This document shows positions 11,907 to 24,362 of a stretch of 64,000 nt of DNA, one piece after another. The position numbers and the translations under genes are program-made. This stretch comes from Owenia fusiformis (Eukaryota > Annelida > Polychaeta > Sabellida > Oweniidae). The notes beneath the pieces were generated by a model. That model searched no databases, was not told the origin of the DNA, and saw only the letters and a list, made by a program, of their open reading frames with translations. Positions within the stretch are counted from its first letter, which is position 1. Every line of letters starts with the position of its first letter. The stretch is from contig CAIIXF020000001.1 in NCBI GenBank assembly GCA_903813345.2, positions 58,111,885 through 58,175,884 on the forward strand, given 5' to 3'.

Positions 11907-12230
11907 TATCACAAGGAGGATTGGCTCCCAGGATCGAAACTCGATATTTTCCAACAATGAAAACGTCGAAATGTCGTTATTTTCTGAAATTAAAACCGAC
12001 TATAAATTCAAAATAAACAGTTCAAAAGATTCGAACCAATATCTCGATCATTTCTTGTGAGTTTTGGAATTTTTCGTTTGGAAATAAGACCAAAATTCAC
12101 GATTTAAATGTTGAAGTGAACAAAATGGCGGCTGTTTGAATTCGAATTTTGTATTACGACATACCCATATATGGGACAGAATATCGGTGGTGCACTCTGG
12201 GAGCCAATCCTCCTTGGATCTATCACGTCA
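11907..12230. repeat. Inverted-repeat element, ~320 bp
   Basis: AAGGAGGATTGGCTCCCAG near 11914 recurs as its reverse complement near 12196-12215, with TGGATCTATCAC outside each arm. The element lies about 150 bp upstream of the minus-strand gene's start codon, so it may overlap its promoter. Confidence 0.6.
12050..12185 (+). repeat. Dispersed repeat shared with 14520-14655 (-)
   Basis: TTTTGGAATTTTT, AATAAGACCAAAA, AAAATGGCGG and TATTACGACAT occur here. They recur on the opposite strand at about 14520-14655 (TGATTACGACATTACC), in the first intron of the ParB-like gene. Confidence 0.5.
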
Positions 12231-12299
12231 CATTCAAAATGACGGACAACAGTTAGTTTGACTTTGCGACAATTTTCGCTTTTCTCATTCATTTTCATT

Positions 12300-14285
12300 T
12301 ACCCAGTGAAATCTGAGATTTGACCCAGAAAGAAAAATTCAACCAGCGTCAAAGTACTAAATGTAAAAACATTGACTATAAATGGTTACGTAACAAATTT
12401 GTCACTTGTTGACTTTCAAAGGAATGAATCAATTGAACAGATAAACTTAACACAGATGAGGAGTTTCCCATTGATCATCACATATCACGGACACTTTGTA
12501 CATGATACCTATTAAAACTTGAATTCAATGGGAAAAGCATGTTCAATGTACATTTACTCAGAAACATATAAAACACATATGGCTCTGAATGATTTACTCT
12601 TGTCCCGGGACTCTTGTACCCCCTTCACTCTACATGTAAATTACAACCCTACTGTTATAGTAGATAGGGGGGGGGGGGTCGAGGGTCTTGAACCAAGATT
12701 ACCTTTTATATCATTGATAAGGTAGTGAAAATTTCAACATACATTTACAGTAATCCTTACACGTTTTTCATATATATCCACCCCCTCCCAACAAGAGTCA
12801 AACTCAGTGAACAGACTAGGGTACTTTGGGTTTTTCTGTTAGTAATCTTTAAACCAGTCATTCATGAAAATGAGCCTTGATTTGCGCATGCAAATATACA
12901 AAATGTGATTGTAATCGCAATTCATCATCAGGACAAAAATCAGAAATACACAAAAACAACCAGTGAATAGATATGTATTTCTATATATAGGTTGAACAAT
13001 ATTATATACTGTAAACCTTGGGGGCATTCATTCATCTGTAATCAGTTTGAAATTGAAATACATTTGTACATCTTTAATTTTTGCAAATTCTTGTTACAGT
13101 CACGGCCCTGCATCCCATGTTACAATCCAAGTCTGCTACATAAAAGGCCCATAAAATTTAAAAAAGATCCTTGCAACTCCGGTTGAAAACAGATGCTTTA
13201 GTCAAAAGTTAGAGACATAAATTATGAAATAATTGCTTTATTCAATTTTTGGGATTGTTACTCTGTTGACCAAATTACATCCGTGCCAAATTAATTTTGA
13301 AATCTGCTCCTGGCAGTTTCCATTTGTTCTGTTGACACGCAAGTAGTAGCAAATTGGCCTTCGAATGGCAGGTGCCGATTTACTACTATTTTGGTACATG
13401 TTTACAAACCATATACTGAATACAGAAACTGTTTTTCCAAGGAATTTGCCTTTGAGATTTTTTAAACGGATTTACTTTATTATGTGTCCGTTTTTGTGAC
13501 AAATTCTTACAACTTCTAATAACTTAACAAATACTGTAAAAATCAGATCCGAGTTCTTCAGAAGATCAAACCTTACTTTAGATTCTCGATTTTACCTCAA
13601 GGTCAAACATTCAATTTTTTCTTCAAAATCATCTACGAGTTCTCCGAAATCGGATTTGATCTTCAATCACCTTCTAAGGTAAAAAGGTCAAAATGTATTT
13701 TTCAGCTTGCTCAAAATTGACCAATTTTTCTTTTCAAAATCATCTAGCTCGACATGAAACATGACTCCTACAGTGATCATCAATTGGCTTTTAGTAAAAT
13801 CTGGTACATAGAACCATATTAAGTGAGACTTGTGCTAACATTTAATTTTGCTCACTCTGATATTGTGTGAAAATAAATGGCGGTGAGATTTTGTCATATG
13901 CCTTGTTTGTAAATTTAATGATCGGATTATTGATGACTCAGTCAGGATTATGTTGTTCACTTCAATCATATTTCATATTGCATTTGATTTTTAACAAAGT
14001 TTCGGCGTAAACGTTTTTAGTTTCGTGATAATGTGAATGGGCCTCGGAAAGCGATGTGCCTTTTTAGCTCCCTGTTATATAACGCTAGATATCTCATCAT
14101 ATGCTAAGTCTTGCATTCATTACTCCAGGCCGGTAAAATTCACAGGGGCGTTAAAGCTTGACACATTCAAAATGTGCTAGGTTAATTCCAATTAGTCATT
14201 ATATCCCAAAACAAGGTTTTACCTAGCTAGGACGTAGCGAAACATCTCTCCTGCTTTCTCTGTTATTATCAGTTATTGCATAAAA
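12300..14285. other. No gene recognised
   Basis: AT-rich sequence with a poly-G run at 12667-12678 and loose AAGGTCAAA motifs at 13590-13700. This is the expected upstream region of the ParB-like gene, but no convincing promoter element was found. Confidence 0.4.
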
Positions 14286-17200
14286 ATGAACATAAACGGA
14301 AATTTGAAGATTTGGAAGTTTGAAAAGAATGACAAGGGAAATGTTTATATCTACACCAATGGAACCAGGTGTAAAAAGACGCCAGAGGAACCATTTGAAG
14401 AGGTCACTTTCATAAAGAAGGGAAACGACGGCGAGGAGTTAGTGGTAAGTTATCTTTACATGTAGTAAATGGTATCGAGTTACCTTCTTCTAAGGCCACT
14501 GTATCGTGGCCTTCCAGTACAGATATATTCCTGCATGAACAACTGGTAATGTCGTAATCATAAAATTTGAAATCATATGTCCGCCATTTTTCCACATCAC
14601 AATTTGAATTGCGAGTTTTGGTCTTATTACCTCACCAAAAATTCCAAAACACACACAAAGTGATCAGTGTATTAGTTCACATCTTCTGGATCGCTAACTT
14701 ACAATTTACAGCCAGTTACTAATGTCAGACGTAACGACATTTCGTCCAGTTTTCGAACATCGCCATTTTTCTTGGAGCCATTTTGTTTTAATTTTAGACG
14801 AAATCCTGATGAAATCATGTCATATCTCATCAAGGATTTGAGCTGGGTCCGGTTTGATTAATGATTTATTTATCTGGCGATTTTTAAAATATTCAATAAA
14901 TTTATGACACCCCGGCAGCTTTTTTCAAATAGAGTTCACAGTATTCCAGATGAATCCCCTCTAGCCAAGTATTGGCTAGAGACTCGAGTAAGTATCGAGT
15001 GGATTGATAATTATTGAACTTGGTAGTTTATCATGCTACATCCCCACACATTTGGACAACCACTCATTCGGTCAGCTTGATCCATCAAAAAGGTATTACC
15101 TACCTTGAACTGTGTCAACACATTTTCTCTACAACATTTGGAGTTTAATGGTTCTATGATCACTTAGTGAATTTGTTAGATATGATCAGTACCTATAGAC
15201 ATACCCATTAATTGGCCACTTAAACTAACTGAATGCCATTTGGTAAAATAAACCAATTCTTTTCAATTTCAGTTACATAATGTTCCATTCATGCTTGTAA
15301 ATAACAACCCAAAATAATCAGGCACTAAAGATTACCCGGGCTTGCGCACATGATAGGTTATCTGTTGGTTGCAGCTATTGAGTATATAGACTTTGTCTTT
15401 CCATTTAGTTATGTTTGTTATATAAGATCATGTCAAAATCAGTAATCGTAAAGTGTACTCCTATTAAATAGAATATATTGATCTGACAGAATACATATTT
15501 TAAAGAAATATAACGATGAATTATCCTTATATATTCAAAAGTGAATTATTTTTTGATTAGTGTATACTGTCAAGGACACTATTACATTTGCTTTGCTTTA
15601 CTTTTTACGATTGAGATGACATATTTTTTCATTTTTTGACAACTTGCAACAACACTTGTCAATAAGACATGAGTTAAAGAATGTACAGGTTTATACACAA
15701 TTAATCATTATGTATCAGATAGAAAGGGAAGAGTTAGGCAGTACAACCTGTTGGATCTGTAGACCCCCCCCCCCCATCAACTAATCTACATTTGTGTTTC
15801 AACATTTTGTCGCATGTTGCAAAGGTCCAACGAGCAACCTTATAAAGACTTTCTTTACTGGGCACTTTCAAAAGGGGCAAAAGGATATCCCTATTTATCT
15901 CAGAGCCTTGTTCACAGAAAAATGCGCGGCGGTTTCACGTTTCCTTTTCGATCGTGCCCTTGTATAATATAAAATCGATACAAAATATATATATAAACTC
16001 AACTTTACTTTTTTAAAACGTTTTAGCAAGAGACGTCTTAGTATTACTCACGTGTAGTGTCAAGTGAAGCCGTTTTCTTTCATTCTCTAACATTGCGGGT
16101 GATTGGGCATTTATTTGTGTTTTACAATCATAGTTCTATTAGTTTGCATGGCGAAACTTTTGGAATCAAGATTCGACTTAGTTCAGCTGAAATCGGAGGT
16201 TTGCCGAACACGAAAGAATTTCAGCAACCATCGTGAATGACGCTAACTGCAGTTAGAGTCATCCAGCTGTTGAACAGTGATTACAAAATCAAGATCATTA
16301 ATGTTTGAAGCACATATCAATGAGAATAAATACAAAGTTCTTTTGTGCGTAATATTAAACGTTGTATTTGCAATTTTCTAGGCTAGAATTTAAATAATCA
16401 TATTTTATTTGTTATACTAGTACGTTTCAACAATACATTGAATATATTTCGGTTCTTTCCAGTTCTATTTTGCTGGCGAGAGGAATGGCAAGCATTTCCG
16501 AAGAAGCATGTTCAAGGAGGATGCAAATGCCCTTTGCAGTCTTATTAAAACGGCGAGGACAAATAGGGAGTTCATCAATACTTTGAAAATCAACTCGAAT
16601 ATAAAAAAGGGTCAGCTAAAAGTAAGAACATATCCATCACATCATCATCCTCAGTGTCGCGGTCACTATTAAGTGACATTAGTTATGAGGATACCTCCAA
16701 GCTCGCACCAGACGAAGCACCCGAAAACGAGCTGGACAAAGGCATCAAACTTGCTTTCAAAGGTATGATTATATCTTGCTCTATAATGTAGTTATTGATC
16801 ATCATTGACATTTCTCTAGTGTGTCTATATCATGGGTTGAATGCTAAATTGAGATATCACATATTTAAATGCATACATCCTCAAATAGTCAAATAAATAC
16901 ATGTGACATTTAAAATATCATTTTGAACGTCATATACTTAAGTATGTTGAGAATTTACATGATGCTACAGTCTTTCTCTAATCGAACCCAACTGATAACA
17001 GGTACATACAACATCCCAGTACTGATTCTGGAGAATGCTCCAACAAAACTTCAGATGAGGCCCATTCAAAAAGCATGGGTAAACTATCTCAAGAGCGACA
17101 TGAGGAGCATGCCTACAAAACCTGTAACGCAGATTGGCCGTGAACGTATGGTTTGCCAACCTACCCTATGTATGCACGTGTTGGTTACGGGTGTGTAGGC

Positions 17201-18865
17201 GTTAATTACGCCAGTGTAGACGTGAAATTACGCCCGTGCAGACGTAATTTACGCCCGCGTAGGCGTTAATTACGCCTGTGTATGCGTTAATTACGCCCGT
17301 CAAGGCTGGTTAATTACGTCCGTTAAGAAGTGAATTCTATACGCGTTAAAACAAATACAGGCGTAAACTAACGGCGTTAAAATGTTCAATAGCGGGCGTC
17401 AAGACTTTATCTAACACCCGTTGAAAGACACCTATACGCCCGTCGAGTTCATTTTAGCGCCGTGAATTACGAACCAATCAGCATCTTGCTTACATGATGA
17501 TACAATGCATTCTAGCTAAAAGTGCAACTCCAAGATCCTTGTGCAAGTTAATAACATACTCATGATTGTGCCAGGAACAACTGTTGCAATTAAAGGCAAA
17601 TGAAATATTATTTCTTTTTGGGTATCTCGGTGCACTATTTGTGCAAATGTGAAAGATGTACATCATATATTAAATGAGTTATGTATTCCTGGAAATAACA
17701 TGTGACTATAAAGACGACTGCATAAAGATTCCAAAAAGTACACCTCCCTAATACCAAATTTGAACATATGTTGGCTAGGTATACTAGGTACACTGGCGGA
17801 TTAGGGGCTGGGGGCCCGCCCCCCCCCTTGGGTGGGCCCAGAAAAAAAAATTTGGCCCAAAAGAAATTGTGGGCCAAAAAAGGCTTAAGGCCCCAAAAAG
17901 TGGGCCTGTTTGATCATTACTGGGCCTTTTAAGGCCTTATTTTTTAATTTCAGGCCAATTTTTGAAGAAAATGGGCCTCAAAATTTCAAAATTTGGGCCC
18001 ACTTTTGGGTTTTAGGGGCCCAAAATTTTTTTACGCTCAAGCGCGGACGTTTTTTCTCAGACCTGAAATTTGGGCCACCCCTTGTTGGTTCCCAGGTTCG
18101 CGTGTAAAATAACCGTCTTATTACGCCCGTAATTAATCATTTTAACGCCGTAAGTTCACGCCTGTAAATGTTATCTGAACGCCCGTAGTATACTTCTTCA
18201 CGGGCGTAACGCCTACACAGGCGTAATTTTTCGTTTGCACGGGCGTAATTTTACATCTGCACGAGCGTAATTAACGCCTACACACCCGTTAACTACACGT
18301 GCATTCTTTTGGCGGGTAAGCCAACCATATGAACGTCGAGGTGTCTCGGGATGCATTTGAAGACAGTATATTACTGCAAGGAGGCTATAAAGCCTATGTT
18401 CTCGGTGGAAACCATTTGATTAGGGCCATACGGGAGTTACTCGTGCAGTATGAGTCTGAACGATATGAAGAGCTGAGGTGAGTAATACTAGAAAGTTCTT
18501 TAAAACACCAGTTCTGATTTTCGATCCCAACCGAAATTAAATTAAACCAGTAGTTCAGGATATTTTAAGTTATTGTTATAAATAAATAAATAGATAAATA
18601 AATAAATAGGTTTAGGTTCAAGCTACTTACATCCTTGGGCATTTCTATTGCATTTTATACGGACAACTAGATCATATATGCTTTCTGCATAAATGTCAAA
18701 GTATTTTTCATATATTTCGTATTGAAAAAAAGATTATGTATTTTGTTTCAGAAAAATATCTGTCGACGTCTACGCAGGGCTTACAACAGACCAAATTAGA
18801 CGGTTGGCCAGTCTTCATAACAGGAAGACTGAAACGTCAAAAGCAACGTTTCAAGACGAGGTCAG
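14286..18865 (+). CDS. Partial ParB/sulfiredoxin-like domain gene, disrupted
   Basis: Exons read by hand: 14286-14444, 16463-16762, 17002-17145, 18321-18477, 18752-18865. The first ~105 residues are a charged region of unknown type (NLKIWKFEKN, YFAGERNGKHFRRSMF). A serine-rich linker (ITSSSSVSRS) follows, then a domain with NIPVLILENAPTKLQM, WVNYLKSDMRSMP, YVLGGNHLIRAIRELL, ISVDVYAGLT and RRLASLHN. GGNH followed by a helix, a V-x-V-Y strand and an LA-x-x-HN motif is the pattern of ParB/Srx-fold proteins; the function in animals is unknown to me. Splice phases agree except inside exon 2: near 16618 the frame ends at a TAA (about 16669) unless one base is missing from an A-run. Exons 3 and 4 flank a 1.18 kb element. 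No terminal exon was found after the donor at 18866. It is either a decaying copy or a real gene with an assembly indel. Confidence 0.55.
14900..16440. other. Intron 1 of the ParB-like gene; nothing recognised
   Basis: AT-rich sequence with a short C-run near 15765. No repeats or frames worth calling. Confidence 0.4.
17148..18328. mobile_element. Terminal-inverted-repeat element with 8-bp duplications, intron-like
   Basis: The left end (ATGGTTTGCCAACC) and the inverted right end (ATGGTTGGCTTACC) open similar terminal repeats that share ATGCACGTGT and GGGTGTGTAGGCGTTAATTA. Flanking octamers are GTGAACGT (17140-17147) and ATGAACGT (18329-18336), one mismatch, as expected for hAT-type 8-bp duplications. 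Both arms are rich in ACGCC/GGCGT sub-repeats. A second, unrelated repeat of GGGCC blocks (about 17790-18110) is nested inside. The last two bases of the left duplication plus the element give GTATGG, a fair donor, and TAAG at 18317-18320 in the right arm can act as an acceptor. Confidence 0.7.
17790..18110. repeat. Nested GGGCC-rich dispersed repeat
   Basis: Blocks such as TTGGGCCCACTTTTGGG and GGGCCTTTTAAGGCCTTA occur here. A shorter relative lies at about 8075-8190 (GGGCCTTTTAAGGCTTTAC), and a possible fragment at 26150-26220. Confidence 0.55.
18579..18610. repeat. AAAT microsatellite
   Basis: A short run of AAATAAATAGATAAAT-type units lies in the last recognised intron of the ParB-like gene. 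Confidence 0.85.
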
Positions 18866-19139
18866 GTAAGCAAGGAAAATCTTGTATGAGATGAGCAGTC
18901 TTGGCACAAATGAGGAACCACCAAGCCAGTTTCCAGAGGGCTACAAGGACAGAGTCAAGGAACAATTGGCGAAAGACAGTCTGGTACTGAGATTAAAGTG
19001 TAGTCTAAAATGTGATTCACAAAAGGAGGAGGGAAAGTACGGCAACAAATTTCCCCTTACCTACCATTTCCCATTGGTTAATATGGAAATGTCGATTTTC
19101 AAAAATGTATGTAATTTATCATCAATTTTCGACCTATTG

Positions 19140-20330
19140 TAATTGAGGAAAAAAATTGAGAAAATTTGGGGGTATTGGAAATAAAGTCAAGTTATGTTTC
19201 CATAAATAGTATAAGTATTTTCCTCATAGGTTAAGTAAATAAAAATTCAACGTAAAGAGGCTTTATCACATAGTTCAATTGGGGAGCTAAGGTTGCCAAA
19301 CCTATGTAGGGGAATGTATGTTGTATTGTGGCTATTTTCTGAGGATTTAAACATGTGCATATGTTAGGCAATGCATTACCTATAGGAAAAGTACTCAAAG
19401 CGATGATAAAAAATTGACTTTTAGACAAGGAAGATTCAAATAACCTACCCACATGTTATTTCTGAACTGTTGTCCTGATTTCAACCCCTTCCGACCCCGC
19501 TTTTGTCATTATTGCTTCATCAATATGTTGTGTTTTGACACACAATAGCCCCTGTGAATTAAAGTAGTTTCCTTTAGATAAAGTGGAAAACAATATTTCC
19601 TATGTTATTTTCCCATGGAGAAAACTCGTGCGATCTATTACTTTCAACACTATTGTGGGACCACCCATAATGGATATATTTAAAACCCAAAGGCAACATA
19701 TTGATGCAATAAAAATTGAAAATGCAGGACTGGAAGGGGTTGGAGGTCAGGACATTTCAGTAAAAACATGTGGATGGGTTGTTTGCATCTTCCCTATTTC
19801 AAAGTCGAAATTGTTTAATCATTTCTATGAGTACTTTTTCGAGGTAATATATTAGTACCTAATACAGGTTGGGCCAAAAAACGCCACATTTTTTCAAGAC
19901 ACTATAACTCTTTTATTTTCCAACCTATATGCCCCTTTTGCAGTTATATAGTGCCAGGGGTTCTAAGTAATAATATAATGGAACAAGCCATTCAATTTCA
20001 ATTATATTCGATCTAAAAGAGGAGTTCAATTGGTCTGACACCCTCTTTGATGATAGCTTATAGTCTAAGTAATTTTTCTAGAACGAGTAATGGATTTGGA
20101 CTGGGATTTTAGCAAATGAGAATATACGAGTTTGTGATCTACTACTTTGACAGAAAGATTGACGTTTTCATTTAAATACTAATTTAATTAGTAATTTGTT
20201 GTCAATTAGTTAACTTCAGATTCGTTCCATCTACACTACGGAGCTTTGATCAAGCAAATAACAGTTTACCAACAGAAGTTGAATAAATATCTTTTCTCGG
20301 GGTATTGTTTATCGAATGGTACATAATATG
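19140..20330. other. No gene recognised; one mariner-like repeat end
   Basis: Short frames only. ACAGGTTGGGCCAAAAAAC at about 19865 resembles the terminal repeat of mariner elements (compare 55355-55375). No transposase follows. Confidence 0.4.
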
Positions 20331-20339
20331 TCACTATAA

Positions 20340-20440
20340 CGTATGCTATGTAGGAGAAAGGAGTGAAACAATACTTACACACTGTGGCTAGTCGATCTAT
20401 GTGGATGCAGTCAGGCACATGTAATGTTTCGTGAGTACCC
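20340..20440 (-). repeat. Dispersed repeat, first half of the 24.2-kb unit
   Basis: CTGTGGCTAGTCGATCTATG and the adjoining bases are the reverse complement of 24160-24205, almost without change over ~35 bp. The same peptide core, CIHIDRLATV, is read from both, but third positions do not vary preferentially, so it is more likely a repeat than an exon. Confidence 0.7.
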
Positions 20441-21095
20441 GCCTCTGTACTTTTCAATGGAAGAATTTTGCTCTTCTGTTTAAATAATCTATAATTACTC
20501 ATCCGTGTATATCATACTTCATTGATTTACAAAACCAAAGCTACGCTATAAACACACATTCTCTGATATTTTTACGGAGAATAGATAACTCAAACGAATT
20601 CACTCGACCAGTTTTATCATCTCGCTCACAGCTGTGAGAAGGCTGTATAATTTGCTATAGGTTTACCTTGTAATGGGGAATGAAAAATTCAAGTAATATA
20701 ATTATTTCACATACACAAATATGTCTGTGTGAAGCAAAATACAAATACAATGCGTTCTATAATATTTTTGGGGTTATGGTATGAAATATCCGCTTTAAAA
20801 AAGCAATTTAATTATGATGTATCATGTGGATTAGTAGACGTTCTGATTGGATTCATTGAACAGACTGGCTAGGTTTCAATTGAATCATTTTGAATGTGTG
20901 TATTTTTAATATTTTAATCCACAGTGTCAAAAAACAATAATAATGCTATATTGGAAATTGTAAATAGATAATATTATTCTTGAATTATGGTCATTTGTTT
21001 CAAGGAATCTGAGCTGAGCTGACAAAATTATCAAGATTTACGGATGGTCCATCTGTTGGCTGCTCATTCTCACTTTCAAGGAATGTTAATGGCTC

Positions 21096-21690
21096 TGAAA
21101 CTTGTAGCCTTGCCCAAGTCGGTATTTATTTACTTATCTGATCTTGAATTATTACAACCTTAAACAATCCAATGCATCATCGCTGATATTATGCTAAGTT
21201 ATTCAGCGGTTCCGAGATTCCCATAATACCTAGGCTACCTAACGGTATCTCAAAACCATATTGATTGACAATATGGACATGGACACGACGTGTGACTTCA
21301 GGCTGATTGACCAATCAAAACGTTATCAGGTTGACCTGCATAAAAAAAGCAAACTACCCGTCTAGGACTTGAAATTCAATGATCTGATCGAGTGTTTCTT
21401 GAGAGTTACAATATATTATGTTATTTAATGTACATTGGAATGTAAGCAGTCATTAATACTCGTCTAAATGAAATCATGCAATTCAATGTTGATTCAAAAT
21501 CAAAACTGAATTCTCGAAGAAATGCACGAAGACCTAGTCCGGCAATATAGGCTCGTCGTTGATTTGTCAAATTTTACCGACAAAAACATTGGGTCGGTAA
21601 AGCACGTGGCTTTCTCTTGGGTACAAGGTGGTCATAATAGAAATCAAGATAAGTAAAAGAGACCGACTTGGGCAAGGCTATGAAACTTAA
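21096..21690. repeat. Inverted-repeat element, ~590 bp
   Basis: AGCCTTGCCCAAGTCGGT at about 21105 returns as ACCGACTTGGGCAAGGCT near 21662. No transposase frame is seen between them. The interior includes a CCAAT-like stretch near 21311. Confidence 0.6.
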
Positions 21691-21836
21691 TTTGTGGCTA
21701 TTCCAGTGGGTCGATGCGTCTTTTGCTCTGAATTCACTTCATTGGCGTACCTAATTTCAACATTTTCATTGTCATCATTACATGTTATGGACCCGTTTTT
21801 CAAATTAACAGTATTAGCGATAAAACCATAGTTTTT

Positions 21837-23657
21837 GGCTCACACAGTAAGCCAATGGGATCGACCAGGCGTCCTTCCATTGGTCCGTCCGTCCGTCCGT
21901 TGGTCCGTCCGTCTGTCAACATTTGCTGCACAAATTAAAACTGCTATTCGGATTGAGTCATTTCCACATTCATTTTATGCATATCCATAATGTCTATTTG
22001 ACCTATCATCGCCATTTCCCAAGTTCGCCCGGTTTCCGAGAAGCTGAATTTTAAATTTCGAGAAAAATCGATCTGATGATAGCCTTATAGAAAGTCAAGA
22101 GAAGTGAAGAAAAGATTGAAAAATACCAGTCCAGTCCATTTCCAGGTCCAAGTCCAGGTCCAGGTCCAAGTCAAGGTCCAGTTCAGGTCCAAGTCCAGAT
22201 CTAGGTCTAATCAGGTTTTATCTAGGTCAAAGGTCAAGAACTAGGTCAAATCCAGTACTTTGTCATTTTTTTCAATTTTCTCAGTCGTCCTTCAATATTT
22301 TTGCTCCGTTTTTAATCATGTTCCTTGGAAAAAAGCTAATCCCTACAGGCAGTTGTTTTTGATCACTCTTACCGTTTTTGAGATATGGCATCCGAAAAGT
22401 AGGTCACAATAAAAACTTCTTGGAATTCAATGTATGAGTTATGAAATATGTGTAGAATTGTCCAAAGAATCCGAATCTGCAAACCAGATTTTGATTCGAC
22501 TTCCGGTTCGGAAGTTATGGCATTTTGAAATCTCAAAAATCGCTATTTTGGTATCCCATGTTAAGTCAATGGGGCTTGAGAAAATTATCAATTGTAACAA
22601 CACAACACTAGATACAGCTTGGATGCAGACAACTTAATAAGAATCTATAATAGAAGCCGTCCTCAAAATCTACTTTTCTTCAAAATTTGGACACTAAAAG
22701 GCCTAGGTCAACATCTCGGTCAAATTCATAGTTTTTCCTTTGACTACAACAAATCATATCTGAACCAACAACAAAGGACTCATCTTTCATTGATCTTATA
22801 TTTACCAATACTTTTGTTTGAAAATCAGGATATACATTCCTCTTAAAGGCCCCATATAAAATTTAAACCACTTTGGCTTATATTGTAGTCTTACCCAATG
22901 TTATCAAAGTGTGATATGTGAAACTTTTTTTTTAAATTTCAAAAAGTGGTTTTTGATTTTGTTCCAAAATTTGTGAATTTATTTAAAACCAACTTTTAGA
23001 GGTCACTCATATCTTCTAATTAGCCACAATTCATACCAATGCATAGCATTCATCCTCCCGTGTTTTTTGCCGAAAAAATTAAGAAAATCGGTTCATAAAT
23101 AAGCGAGAAATGAACTTATCAGTGCATGAAAATGGTTCTGAGAAAAATGCATTTCAAAATTTTAGTTCTCATAGAAACCAATGGTACAATGATATCTAAA
23201 ACATAATTTATTCTTCCTTTTAACCTGGTTAGACAATCAACATTGGTTTTTTATGAAAGTCTAACATATTTAGAAAAGATTGACATCGAAAAAAAAATTT
23301 CAATTTTTTTCAAAAAGTTTTTGGTACCTTAGTGACATCACTAATGTTCATTAAATATGTCATTTTATTATTGAAATAGTGTGTCCTTTGTTCAACCTTT
23401 GCATTGGTGTTAAAAAGATAATCTTTTTTGAAATGCATTAAGAAATATTTGATGATTAAGAAATTTCAACTTTTTTTGAAAAATGACGGGAAATTTGAAT
23501 ATTTGAGAAATGAAATGCTCACAACTTTTTTTTCAAAAAAATTTTTTGTTCAAAAATCTCTAAAATCACTTTTTAAGTCCTGAAAAATAGTAAATGAATG
23601 ATAAAAAAATATTTTCAAACTTTAGACGGGGACTTTAAGGTTCTACACTGTGTGAGC
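21837..23657. mobile_element. Possible short-TIR element, ~1.8 kb
   Basis: GCTCACACAGT at 21838 and its reverse complement ACTGTGTGAGC near 23648 bracket a segment that starts with GTCC-type simple repeats (21885-21920) and an AGGTCC hexamer array (22135-22210), then AT-rich sequence. No duplication of the flanks or transposase is evident. The two ends may be paired by chance. Confidence 0.35.
22135..22210 (+). repeat. AGGTCC-type hexamer array
   Basis: Imperfect repeats of CAGGTCCAAGTC, about 12 hexamers, with no coding meaning. Confidence 0.85.
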
Positions 23658-24139
23658 AGGACCGTGGGTCCTTTATTTCATCTGTAATGGCATTTTCCAG
23701 TTGATGGGTTTATATATAGTATTTTCAATTTTTCATGAGGGTGTCTTTAGACTACTTGTAATGGGGTGGCTAATTACTTTAATGAATAAGGAATGTTTAT
23801 CCGAACAATGTATACAAAGAAAATCTGGCCAATTGTCCATCAGTAAATAAATCATCATGATAAAAGTATAATTTATTAAAGCATCCATTTGTTACCGTTC
23901 TGAATCCAAATGATACATAGGTGCATCCATTTTATACATATATGTTGACGTTTACGAAATGTTTTTCAATATCTTCTCTATAACAGGAATATGGTAGCTG
24001 AAACTTTCACACATTGTCATATTTTGTATATTGAATATGTATGCAAGATTTCAAGTCACAATGTTAAGTAGAAACTCTGAGATCCCTTACCTCGATTTGC
24101 TGTCATATTTTTGCAATGATCCCATTCCCTATAATGTAC

Positions 24140-24268
24140 GCGAGCACCCACGATACATTACATATAAATGACTGCATCCACATAGATCGACTAGCCACAG
24201 TGTTACACGTGAATGAAACGCTCCGTCGTGCATGTAAGAGCGTTTGGGTTGGACACCGTGGGATTTGT
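24140..24268 (+). repeat. Dispersed repeat, fullest copy
   Basis: Its first half matches 20340-20440 on the minus strand, and its second half matches 9724-9780 on the minus strand. This is the only one of the three in which both halves are joined. It lies ~450 bp upstream of the SLC22 start codon. Confidence 0.65.
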
Positions 24269-24362
24269 CTTCTTATGCAACTACAATACTGCAGGTTACG
24301 CTTTCCCAGCATGATATACTCATGGTCATTAGGTCGGAAGGTTGGATATGGAAGCAAACAGC

